In this document: positions 1 to 6,329 of the stretch, in pieces | Layout of the letters: every line of letters starts with the position of its first letter | Position numbering within the stretch: the first letter of the stretch is position 1 | Assembly (NCBI GenBank): GCA_900551775.1 | Contig: URXI01000230.1 | Span: forward strand, 1 to 6,976 | Reading direction: 5' to 3' | From: an uncultured Eubacterium sp. | GTDB taxonomy: Bacteria > Bacillota > Clostridia > Peptostreptococcales > Anaerovoracaceae | DNA length: 6,976 bases | Program-made: the position numbers and the translations under genes | Notes under the pieces: model-generated | The model's input: only the letters and a program-made list of their open reading frames with translations | What the model was told of the DNA's origin: nothing | Database searches by the model: none

Positions 1-1930
1 GGCTAGGATCACAGGTGTCGGTATTCACACAGAGCTTGGAAAAATCGCCGACCTGATGAACAACACAGCCGAGCGGAAAACACCGCTGCAGATCACCATG
101 GACAATTTCAGTAAGAAACTTTCGATCGGCATCATGCTCATCTGTGCCGTCGTATTCGCCCTCAACGTCTACAGAGGAATGGCTGTTGCGGATTCTCTGC
201 TCTTTGCTGTAGCCCTGGCCGTAGCCGCAATTCCGGAGGCTTTGTCCTCTATCATCACGATTTCTCTCGCCATCGGCACTTCGAGAATGGCCGACCAAAA
301 TGCCATCATCAAGCAGCTCAATGCAGTCGAAGGGCTGGGCTGCGTTTCCATCATCTGTTCCGACAAAACCGGCACGCTGACCCAGAACAAGATGACTGTC
401 AAAAAGCTCTATACCGGCGGCAAGATCGTGGACGCCGACCAGGCGGTCTACAGTCTGCTGCAGGCGTCAATCCTCTGCAATGACACAGCCATCGTGGACG
501 GCGTTACTGCCGGTGACCCGACAGAAACCGCTTTGGTCGATTATTATATGACAAAACACGACGACTACGAGAAAGTGAAAGCCGACCTGCCGCGGCTCTC
601 CGAGCTGCCCTTTGACTCAGATCGAAAGCTGATGAGCACTCTCCACAACATCGACGGCCAGTATATCATGTATACCAAAGGCGCTCTGGATGTCATTTTG
701 GATCGTACCGCTTCTCTCAGCGAGGAAGAAAAGGAATCCATCCGTCAGTCCAACTTTGATCTCTCGAACCAGGGGCTCCGAGTTTTGGCTTTTGCCCGCA
801 AAACCATGGCGTCTGATAAAGAGTTAACGTTTGAAGACGAATCTGGGTTTGAGTTCCTCGGCCTGGTGGCGGAATCCGCTCAAGCCGTCGCCGACTGCAT
901 GGAAGCAGGCATCAAGCCGATCATGATTACAGGGGATCACAAAATCACAGCTTCCGCGATCGCTAAACGAATCGGTATTCTGCAAGAGGGGGATATCGCC
1001 GTTACCGGTACGGAGTTAGATGCCATGGGCGATGATGAACTCAATGAAAAGCTTCCTCACATCAGCGTTTACGCCCGTGTCAGCCCGGACAACAAAATCC
1101 GCATCGTGCAGGCCTGGCAGGATCAAGCCTGCATCGTCGCAATGACAGGAGACGGCGTCAACGATGCACCGGCGCTGAAGAGCGCTGACGTTGGTGTAGC
1201 CATGGGCATTACGGGAACGGAAGTGGCAAAGGATTCCGCTTCTATGATTTTAACTGATGATAACTTTGCCACCATCATCAAGTCCGTGCTCAACGGCCGA
1301 AATATCTACGCAAACATCAAGAACGCAATCAAGTTCCTGTTATCCGGGAACACGGCAGGGATTCTGGTAGTGCTCTTCGCATCTATCATGGCACTGCCTT
1401 CCCCGTTTACCGCTGTGCAGCTTTTGTTTATCAATCTGATTACAGACAGTCTGCCGGCTCTGGCCATCAGCATGGAGCCATCCAACCCGGCCTTGATTCA
1501 CGATAAGCCGCGTCCGCGAGACGAGTCTGTTCTGACCAGGGAAACGCTGCTTCAGATCGGCCTGCAAGGTCTGGCAATCGGCGCAGCCACCATCGCCGCC
1601 TTTTATGTAGGCCTGCAGACCAGTGCAGTGACTGCATCGACGATGGCTTTCGCAACCCTGTGTCTTGCAAGACTGTGGCACGGGTTCAACTCCAGGGGGA
1701 AACAGTCAATCTTCCGCCTTGGGATTACTACTAATATATACACCATCGGGGCATTTGTTGTCGGAGCAGTCTTATTATTTGCGATCTTGCTCGTACCGTT
1801 CTTTGCAAAAGCCTTCCTGATTGCTTCTCTATCCGGAGCACAAATCGGATGGATCTGCGGTCTGGCCTTTGCACCGACGCTGCTGATTCAAATTGTCAAA
1901 ATCATAAACGATCAAAAGAGCAAAAATTAA
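1..1930 (+). CDS. Calcium-translocating P-type (P2) ATPase, 3' part; 5' end outside window
   Basis: This membrane pump couples ATP hydrolysis to export of a divalent cation, most likely Ca2+. The reading frame is open from base 2, and 18 codons precede the ATG at 56, so that ATG is internal; the actuator domain and M1-M2 lie upstream. Visible in order: M3-M4 with IPEAL (233-244), phosphorylation motif DKTGTLT (362-382), N-domain motifs GDPTETAL (near 515) and FDSDRK, nucleotide-site KGA (near 680), TGD (929-937), hinge TGDGVND (1145-1165), M5, and M6 with NLITD (1433-1447), then M7-M10. The M4 Glu, M5 Asn and M6 Asn/Asp expected in a Ca2+ site are present, but the M5 Glu of SERCA (E771) is Gly here, which suggests a single ion site. 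Oddity: FLGLVA runs straight into ESAQAVADC near 871, where the family has a DPPR-containing segment of about seven residues; this may impair activity. The gene ends at a strong terminator. Confidence 0.95.
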   Translation, partial: ARITGVGIHTELGKIADLMNNTAERKTPLQITMDNFSKKLSIGIMLICAVVFALNVYRGMAVADSLLFAVALAVAAIPEALSSIITISLAIGTSRMADQNAIIKQLNAVEGLGCVSIICSDKTGTLTQNKMTVKKLYTGGKIVDADQAVYSLLQASILCNDTAIVDGVTAGDPTETALVDYYMTKHDDYEKVKADLPRLSELPFDSDRKLMSTLHNIDGQYIMYTKGALDVILDRTASLSEEEKESIRQSNFDLSNQGLRVLAFARKTMASDKELTFEDESGFEFLGLVAESAQAVADCMEAGIKPIMITGDHKITASAIAKRIGILQEGDIAVTGTELDAMGDDELNEKLPHISVYARVSPDNKIRIVQAWQDQACIVAMTGDGVNDAPALKSADVGVAMGITGTEVAKDSASMILTDDNFATIIKSVLNGRNIYANIKNAIKFLLSGNTAGILVVLFASIMALPSPFTAVQLLFINLITDSLPALAISMEPSNPALIHDKPRPRDESVLTRETLLQIGLQGLAIGAATIAAFYVGLQTSAVTASTMAFATLCLARLWHGFNSRGKQSIFRLGITTNIYTIGAFVVGAVLLFAILLVPFFAKAFLIASLSGAQIGWICGLAFAPTLLIQIVKIINDQKSKN

Positions 1931-1955
1931 AGATCAAACTCGACACGGCATATCC

Positions 1956-1995
1956 TGCGGGCATCTCATGTTACTGTGAGATGCCCGCATTTTTT
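1956..1995 (+). terminator. Rho-independent terminator after the P-type ATPase
   Basis: A perfect 13-bp stem (tgcgggcatctca at 1956-1968 pairing with 1977-1989) encloses an 8-nt loop and is followed by six T residues (1990-1995). It starts 25 nt after the ATPase stop codon and isolates that gene from the regulator downstream. Confidence 0.93.
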
Positions 1996-2039
1996 ATGTG
2001 GGTTTCAAATATCTTCAGTGTTTCGTCGGCCACAATCAA

Positions 2040-2068
2040 TTGACATTATATGTTAAAAATGTTAAAAT
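2040..2068 (+). promoter_or_regulatory. Sigma-A-type promoter of the TetR-family gene
   Basis: The -35 box TTGACA (2040-2045) is a perfect consensus match. A 17-bp spacer separates it from the -10 box TAAAAT (2063-2068), which has one mismatch to TATAAT. Transcription would start near 2075, giving a leader of about 20 nt before the ATG at 2096. A palindrome-like element covers the end of the -10 box and the start site. Confidence 0.8.
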
Positions 2069-2080
2069 AAACAAAGTTCA
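2068..2080. promoter_or_regulatory. Candidate TetR-family operator, promoter-proximal copy
   Basis: The sequence TAAACAAAGTTCA is an imperfect palindrome (5-bp arms, one mismatch) lying over the -10 end and predicted start site of the TetR-family promoter. Its reverse complement matches the perfect palindrome at 2701-2713 at 12 of 13 positions; the exact shared inverted repeat is 13 bp (2070-2082 against 2699-2711). A repressor bound here would block transcription, so autoregulation is the simplest reading. The role is inferred from symmetry and position only. Confidence 0.5.
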
Positions 2081-2095
2081 ATTTGAGAGGTATTT

Positions 2096-2656
2096 ATGAG
2101 TTATATCGTTACATCAAAAGAAGCCATCCTTCGATCCAGCCGTGAGTTTGTAGCTAAAAACGGGGTCCAAGCCTTGAACATGCGCGCTATTGCAAAGATG
2201 GACAGAATTTCTGCAAGCACGATCTACAGCTATTTCCCATCCAAAAGAGATTTGGTTTCTGAAACAATACAGACGATCTGGAAAGATATCTTTAAAATAG
2301 ATTGTGATTACGCCAGCGTCGAAGTATTCCCTAAATACGTAGACCACCTTTATCAAAAAGCATTAAAACGGACTGCCAAATATCCAGGCTTTTTTACAGC
2401 CCATTCCCTGGCATTCTCTGTGACAGTAGAAAATGACAATTCCATTTATATCATGGAAGATTATTTCACCTTTATTGAAACAGGGTTATTAGGCGCGATT
2501 AAAGCGGACAAGGACGTCAAGGAGAATGCGTTTTCAAAAGAATTGACCAGACTTGATTTCATTCATTTCGTATTTATGAACCTGCTTTCATTGTTAGTCC
2601 AGCAGCGAGACTCCTGCAACACTCTTCTTGAAATTATTAAGAAAATCATCTATTAA
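2096..2656 (+). CDS. TetR/AcrR-family transcriptional regulator
   Basis: The protein has 186 residues, a normal length for one-domain-plus-ligand-domain TetR regulators. The N-terminal DNA-binding domain is clear: helix 1 carries the AxxLFxxxG-type pattern (ILRSSREFVAKNG, residues 11-23), followed by the helix-turn-helix with ALNMRAIAK and the family-typical SASTIYSYFPSKRDLV (residues 39-54). The C-terminal half is helical and unrecognisable, so the ligand cannot be predicted. The ATG at 2096 follows gagagg (2085-2090) by 5 nt. The gene has its own promoter and a palindrome over the start site, which suggests it represses itself. It sits alone between the ATPase terminator and a convergent gene, so its main target is not obvious. 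The base composition is noticeably more AT-rich than in the ATPase and permease genes, which may indicate separate acquisition. Confidence 0.93.
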   Translation: MSYIVTSKEAILRSSREFVAKNGVQALNMRAIAKMDRISASTIYSYFPSKRDLVSETIQTIWKDIFKIDCDYASVEVFPKYVDHLYQKALKRTAKYPGFFTAHSLAFSVTVENDNSIYIMEDYFTFIETGLLGAIKADKDVKENAFSKELTRLDFIHFVFMNLLSLLVQQRDSCNTLLEIIKKIIY

Positions 2657-2700
2657 CTTTCCACTTGACGGGTGTTAGAGAATTGTTACTCAATTCAGAT

Positions 2701-2713
2701 TGAACTTTGTTCA
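2701..2713. promoter_or_regulatory. Candidate TetR-family operator, distal perfect palindrome
   Basis: TGAACTTTGTTCA is a perfect palindrome (TGAAC-TTT-GTTCA) lying 45 nt after the TetR-family stop codon. It matches the promoter-proximal element of the same gene in inverted orientation. No convincing promoter is seen at this copy, and the next gene is convergent, so it could be an auxiliary looping site, a relic of a lost target promoter, or a roadblock at the 3' end. Confidence 0.45.
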
Positions 2714-2750
2714 TACTGACTAAATCAACACATGATGCTATGTAGAGAAA

Positions 2751-2775
2751 GAGCCTGATCTTTCGTATCAAGCTC
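2751..2775. terminator. Possible weak bidirectional terminator between convergent genes
   Basis: gagcctgat (2751-2759) pairs with atcaagctc (2767-2775) around a 7-nt loop, with one mismatch on the plus strand and the wobble-equivalent pair on the minus strand. Short T-rich tails follow on both strands (ctttat to the right; tttctct on the minus strand to the left). It sits immediately after the minus-strand stop codon at 2778-2780 and about 95 nt after the TetR-family stop. The U tracts are short, so efficiency is doubtful. Confidence 0.45.
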
Positions 2776-2777
2776 CT

Positions 2778-3305
2778 TTATAAATTGACCAGATGATTAC
2801 AGAATTCCGCTGTAATTTTAATAATGAACTGGCAGTCTTCAGTACATCCTCTGCTATCTTTAAGATAGCGCCCATGCTGCTCCTCATACCAACCTGGAAT
2901 TGTTAAATCTCCAAATTCAAATTTGAATTTCTTCCATTCTTTCATCTGACCTTGGAACTTTTGATGCAGACTGTGTTCATAGGCCACATGCTCTTTCCAC
3001 CTATAGGCGAAACTTCTATTATGAGGCCTTGTAAAGGAATCCGCAAGATAGTGGACGGCAACTCCGCTTCGATACCAGCCAAGAAAGCGGCTGCAGCTAG
3101 ACACATTGAGGGACTTTTCAATAAAGTCCCTCCTGTACTCGTAGGAATGACCGTCAAATTTTTTCTCGCAGGTAAGCGATAAATAGGACAAAGGGTTGAT
3201 ATCCGGAACTAAATTTCCAAGTATGAACGCGATCTTTCTGCCATAACTCAAATGCAGTCCGGCAGCGAGAGTCTTAGCTAATAATACGTGATCTTTTGTT
3301 TCCAT
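2778..3305 (-). CDS. Zinc-dependent phospholipase C-family protein (small, no signal peptide)
   Basis: The 175-residue protein resembles the Zn_dep_PLPC family. Candidate metal ligands follow the Bacillus cereus PLC pattern: H6, D35 in VPDIN, H53 in GHSYEY, HxxxD (H85, D89 in VHYLAD), six residues on to H95 in RPHN, and HxxxE (H106, E110 in HVAYE). The secreted enzyme's N-terminal Trp ligand has no counterpart, and no signal peptide is visible, so the protein is probably cytoplasmic. The real substrate is unknown; a metal-dependent hydrolase of phosphoester bonds is the family-based guess. The start ATG (3305-3303) directly follows the TAA of the upstream permease gene with no gap. No Shine-Dalgarno sequence is at usable distance, which points to translational coupling. 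The gene is more AT-rich than the permease. The start is supported by the placement of H6 and the lack of other early Met codons. Confidence 0.82.
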   Translation of the reverse strand: METKDHVLLAKTLAAGLHLSYGRKIAFILGNLVPDINPLSYLSLTCEKKFDGHSYEYRRDFIEKSLNVSSCSRFLGWYRSGVAVHYLADSFTRPHNRSFAYRWKEHVAYEHSLHQKFQGQMKEWKKFKFEFGDLTIPGWYEEQHGRYLKDSRGCTEDCQFIIKITAEFCNHLVNL

Positions 3306-4757
3306 TTAGAACGGATTGATAGTGCCTCTTGCAATCAGCACCAGTGACAGGATTGCCAGTGCAACCAGGGCGATGGCGATAAACACCTCGTATTTTTTCT
3401 CAAAGATTTTCTTGCCGTTCTCTCTTTTGCCCAGGGCATAAACGATGATGCCTGGCGCATAGAGCACCGTCGTAACCAGAAGCATATAAAGTCCCGATGA
3501 ATACAGCATCCAAAATCCATAGACGGAACCGAGGATGCCGAAGAACCTCGCCCAGGCAACCTGGCTGGCGGAGCTTTGTTCAAGGCCCTCCTTTTTAAAA
3601 GCAACCTTAGCATAGTACAGACCACTGAACAGATACGGCACCATGATCATCAGCGTGCTCAACCCGTAAAATGCCTGATAAGTGGAATCGTTAAAGAAGA
3701 TTACGATCAGGAACAGCTGGATAATGCCGTTGGTCACATAGAGAGAAAACGACGGAGAGTCGTTTTTGTTGGCACGAGCAAATGCTTTCATGAACACGCC
3801 CTGCTTTGCCGCAGAATATGGACAGTCCGCTGCGATGATCGTCCAACCCAGCAATGCGCCTGCCAGTGACAATATGACACCGATGTTGATCAGCGTTGCA
3901 CCCCACGGGCCCACAGCAGCCTCTAAGATTCCAGCCATCTGCGGATTCTTCAGAGTAGACATTTCTTCCGGCGTCATAACGCCTAAACTCATCACCGCTA
4001 CCAGCACATAGATGACAAAGATACCCAGGAATCCGGTCATGGAGGCTTTGCCCACATCACTGGATTTCCTGGCGCGGGCGGACAGAACCACGGCGCCTTC
4101 AATTCCGATAAAGGACCAGACCGTGGCAGCCGTCGTGGCTTTGACCTGATCAATCACCGGCATCGTGCCGTTTCCCCAGAAGTTGTTTGTAAAAGTGTCC
4201 CAGTCAAATGCACCGACAAAAATCACGGCGATGACAAAGACTAGAAGCGGCACCATCTTGCTGATCGTGGCAATGACGTTGAGGGCGGCAGCTTCTTTGA
4301 TACCGCGCAGCACCAAAAGATTCAGCGCCCATATCACCGCCGAAGCACAGATGATGGAGATGAGGTTGTTTCCTTCGCCGAACACTGGGAAAAAATATCC
4401 CAATGCGCCGAAGAGCAAAGTCGTATAGGATACGTTGCACAAAAGGGCGCTGACCCAGTACCCCCAGGCAGAGTTAAAACCGACAAATTCGCCAAAACCT
4501 TCTCTGGCATAGCTGTATACACCATTGGTCAGATCTGGACGTAATTTATTCAGCCCAAAGAAACACATGGTCAGTCCAGTCATACCGACGCCGCAGATCG
4601 CCCAGCCGACCAGCACCGCGCCAGTATGGGCACCGCCGCTTGCCATGTCTGCTGTAGTCGTAAAGATACCACTTCCGATGGTCGAGCCGATGATCATGGC
4701 CACCAGCTTACTGAGACTCAGCGAATTATCTGATGAGATACGATTCTCTTCATTCAT
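3306..4757 (-). CDS. APC-superfamily basic amino acid/polyamine antiporter (ArcD-like)
   Basis: This 483-residue membrane protein has about 12 to 13 hydrophobic segments. It carries the APC signature GSTIGSGIF in TM1 (residues 24-32), the YSYAREGFGEFVGFNSAWGYW-type loop (about 81-101), LRGIKEAA (150-157), and the TM6 region WSFIGIEGAVVLS followed by basic residues (about 215-231). These features resemble arginine/ornithine antiporters (ArcD) and the wider basic amino acid/polyamine antiporter family, which exchange a substrate for its decarboxylated or deiminated product. No arginine deiminase or decarboxylase gene is in view, so the exact substrate is open and no symbol is assigned. The ATG (4757-4755) is preceded by AGGAGG (plus coordinates 4767-4772) with 9-nt spacing. 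It is followed without a gap by the phospholipase C-family gene, probably co-transcribed. The upstream leader has a TATACT element (4802-4807) but no good -35 box. Confidence 0.9.
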   Translation of the reverse strand: MNEENRISSDNSLSLSKLVAMIIGSTIGSGIFTTTADMASGGAHTGAVLVGWAICGVGMTGLTMCFFGLNKLRPDLTNGVYSYAREGFGEFVGFNSAWGYWVSALLCNVSYTTLLFGALGYFFPVFGEGNNLISIICASAVIWALNLLVLRGIKEAAALNVIATISKMVPLLVFVIAVIFVGAFDWDTFTNNFWGNGTMPVIDQVKATTAATVWSFIGIEGAVVLSARARKSSDVGKASMTGFLGIFVIYVLVAVMSLGVMTPEEMSTLKNPQMAGILEAAVGPWGATLINIGVILSLAGALLGWTIIAADCPYSAAKQGVFMKAFARANKNDSPSFSLYVTNGIIQLFLIVIFFNDSTYQAFYGLSTLMIMVPYLFSGLYYAKVAFKKEGLEQSSASQVAWARFFGILGSVYGFWMLYSSGLYMLLVTTVLYAPGIIVYALGKRENGKKIFEKKYEVFIAIALVALAILSLVLIARGTINPF

Positions 4758-4875
4758 TTTTCAAATCCTCCTAAAATTCTTGTTCTTTTGCTATATCTCT
4801 TAGTATAACCATGAACTGCCCATTCTATCGCGGCTTTTACAGCTCGTCTTTTTTTACAAAACAGTCTTTAACGTC

Positions 4876-4910
4876 AAAAAAGAAAAATAACGACTCACGT
4901 CGTCATTTTT
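4876..4910 (-). terminator. Rho-independent terminator after the MATE gene
   Basis: A 12-bp hairpin (4883-4894 with 4899-4910, loop 4895-4898) has one G-U pair when read on the minus strand. It is followed there by a T-rich tail (attttt-c-t-ttttt down to about 4876). It lies 26 nt after the MATE stop codon at 4936-4938. It also separates the MATE transcript from the permease gene on the same strand. Confidence 0.85.
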
Positions 4911-4935
4911 CTGGATTTTATTTTATTTTACTATT

Positions 4936-6252
4936 TTATTGGAGTTTTTTCTTATACATCGTGACTGCCAGGATCAGGGCGATGGTTTCAGAAACCCCCA
5001 TGGACAGCCAGATTCCGATTTCCCCAAACAGCATGGTCATGATAACCAGGGAAATGACTACCAGCACCAGGCCGCGGCAGATGGAAATGGTCATCGCCGA
5101 CTTTGGTCTCTCAAGAGCCGTAAAGTAGCCGGCCAGAATCACCACCACGCCCAGCGGCAGGAAGGAGAAGGAGAACAGTTTGAACGCATCCACTGCGTTT
5201 TCGTACAGCACTGCATCGGCAGTCCTGTCGATGAACACCGCTACTACTGGATTTGGATAGAGCACGCCCCATGCAAATGCGATTACAGAAGCCGCACCTG
5301 CAGCCAGCAGCGCAATCCGCAGAATGTATTTGTGCGTCTTGTCTTCCTGTCTGCCGTGATAGTAGCTGACCAGGGGCTGCATGCCCTGATTGACGCCCAT
5401 CATGGTCATCAAAATCAACTGCGAAACGTAAGCGATGACGGTATAGATGACCACGCCGTCATTACCTGAGACGCGGATCAACGTATTGTTGAACAGGAAG
5501 ATGATGGCGCCTACGGAGAACTCTGTCACAGAATCCGCCACGCCGATCTTTGCCATGGAAACCACTTCCTTGAAATTCCACTTGATTTTGACGAAGCTGA
5601 AGCCCGACTTTTTGGAAAGGAAATGGGCGAGGAAGATGGAAAGCGTCATCAGCTGTGAGATACCCGTCGCGATGGCGGCGCCTTTGATGCCCCAATGGAG
5701 AACCATGACGAATACATAGTCCAGGATGATATTTGTCGCAGCCCCCGCCAGGGTCGTCGCGATGGCCTTCTGCGGATAACCGTCCGCTTTGATCAGCACT
5801 TCCAGGTTATAGCTTGTCATATAGCATACGACAAACGGGATGATGATGCTCAGATAATCCTTTACATAGGGCAGTGTCACCTCGTCAGCGCCCAGCATCA
5901 GCGCCAGCCGCTCCAAATTGAGAAGCGCCGCAACGGCCACAATCAAAGCTAAGCCGAAGACCGTGACGGTACTCATGGTGAACACCTTGTTGGCCTTCTC
6001 CATATTGTCCTGTCCTTTATAGATGGACGCCTTGGTGCTGGCTCCTACTGCGAACAAAATACCGAGCGCAAAGGCAGTATTGATGAACGGCATTGCGATA
6101 TTTACCGCCGCAAGGGCTGTCGTCCCCACGCCTCTCGCGACGAACATGCCGTCAACCATGGTGTAGATGGTATACACCCACATCGCCGCCACCGATGGAA
6201 TGACATATTTGATAAATCTATTTTTTATTTCTTTTTTCGTACTCTTCGTCAT
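4936..6252 (-). CDS. MATE-family multidrug/toxin efflux transporter
   Basis: This 438-residue inner-membrane antiporter would export cationic drugs or metabolites in exchange for Na+ or H+. It shows two MatE halves: the first contains VDGMFVARGVGTTALAAVNIAMP (starting about residue 33), then DGYPQKA and NIILDYVF (about 157-181) before WGIKGAAIAT; the second contains NQGMQPLVSYYHG (288-300), the usual second-half motif. About 12 membrane segments are visible, which fits the family. The start at 6252 is chosen because AAGGAG (plus coordinates 6261-6266) lies 8 nt upstream; the frame stays open back to 6363, but that extension would overlap the divergent MerR-family gene and the promoter. MepA-like proteins are the closest recognisable style. 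Divergence from a MerR-family gene with a 19-bp-spacer promoter suggests induction by the pump's substrates. The gene ends at its own terminator. Confidence 0.93.
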   Translation of the reverse strand: MTKSTKKEIKNRFIKYVIPSVAAMWVYTIYTMVDGMFVARGVGTTALAAVNIAMPFINTAFALGILFAVGASTKASIYKGQDNMEKANKVFTMSTVTVFGLALIVAVAALLNLERLALMLGADEVTLPYVKDYLSIIIPFVVCYMTSYNLEVLIKADGYPQKAIATTLAGAATNIILDYVFVMVLHWGIKGAAIATGISQLMTLSIFLAHFLSKKSGFSFVKIKWNFKEVVSMAKIGVADSVTEFSVGAIIFLFNNTLIRVSGNDGVVIYTVIAYVSQLILMTMMGVNQGMQPLVSYYHGRQEDKTHKYILRIALLAAGAASVIAFAWGVLYPNPVVAVFIDRTADAVLYENAVDAFKLFSFSFLPLGVVVILAGYFTALERPKSAMTISICRGLVLVVISLVIMTMLFGEIGIWLSMGVSETIALILAVTMYKKKLQ

Positions 6253-6260
6253 ACTAACAA

Positions 6261-6266
6261 CTCCTT
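6261..6266 (-). promoter_or_regulatory. Shine-Dalgarno site fixing the MATE start
   Basis: ctcctt on the plus strand reads AAGGAG on the minus strand, 8 nt before the ATG at 6252-6250. It rules out the longer open frame that begins at 6363. Confidence 0.9.
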
Positions 6267-6271
6267 TTATC

Positions 6272-6300
6272 TTTACTATAAGTATAAACCTTGGTATAAT
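6272..6300 (+). promoter_or_regulatory. Candidate promoter of the MerR-family gene
   Basis: A -35-like TTTACT (6272-6277), a 17-bp spacer and a perfect -10 TATAAT (6295-6300). The -10 box sits inside the palindrome at 6291-6305, so the bound regulator should interfere with its own transcription. The predicted start near 6307 leaves a leader of about 23 nt. Confidence 0.65.
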
Positions 6301-6311
6301 ACCAATGTAAA
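6281..6311 (-). promoter_or_regulatory. MerR-type promoter of the MATE gene, 19-bp spacer
   Basis: Read on the minus strand, the -35 box TTTACA (plus 6306-6311) and the -10 box TATACT (plus 6281-6286) each match the sigma-A consensus at five of six positions. They are separated by 19 bp instead of 17. The 15-bp palindrome lies inside this spacer. MerR-family activators act on promoters with 19-20 bp spacers by untwisting the DNA, so the layout predicts activation by the divergent regulator. The start would be near 6274. Confidence 0.78.
6291..6305. promoter_or_regulatory. Operator palindrome for the MerR-family regulator
   Basis: TTGGTATAATACCAA is a perfect 15-bp palindrome (7-bp arms, one central base). 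Weaker symmetry continues outward (6288-6289 with 6307-6308). It lies within the long spacer of the MATE promoter and over the -10 box of the regulator's own promoter. This is the standard place for a MerR-family dimer. Confidence 0.75.
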
Positions 6312-6315
6312 GGAG
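6309..6315 (+). promoter_or_regulatory. Shine-Dalgarno-like site of the MerR-family gene, long spacing
   Basis: AAAGGAG lies 14 nt before the ATG at 6330, longer than the usual 5-10 nt. The frame has a TGA at 6321-6323 and no other start codon in between, so the ATG stands. The site also overlaps the -35 box of the opposing MATE promoter. Confidence 0.6.
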
Positions 6316-6329
6316 TTTTTTGAAAAAAC

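Noticed and set aside
56..58. ATG at 56 as the start of the P-type ATPase
   Set aside because: The frame is open to base 2, and the upstream codons (ARITGVGIHTELGKIADL) are typical actuator-domain sequence, so the gene begins before the window.
1340..1681. 113-codon open frame on the minus strand inside the ATPase gene
   Set aside because: It is the reverse shadow of M5-M8; the product is Cys/Gln/Arg-rich with no recognisable fold or ribosome binding site.
2665..2693. TTGACG at 2665 as a promoter after the TetR-family gene
   Set aside because: The position 17 bp downstream reads ACTCAA, not a -10 box, and there is no plus-strand gene to serve.
4802..4807. TATACT on the minus strand as the -10 box of the permease promoter
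   Set aside because: No -35-like hexamer lies 16-18 bp upstream and no exact extended -10 motif is present, so the promoter cannot be placed with confidence.
4939..5469. 176-codon open frame on the plus strand opposite the MATE gene
   Set aside because: Its translation is rich in His, Gln, Arg and Asp with no domain, as expected for antisense of a membrane-protein gene; the MATE frame is certain.
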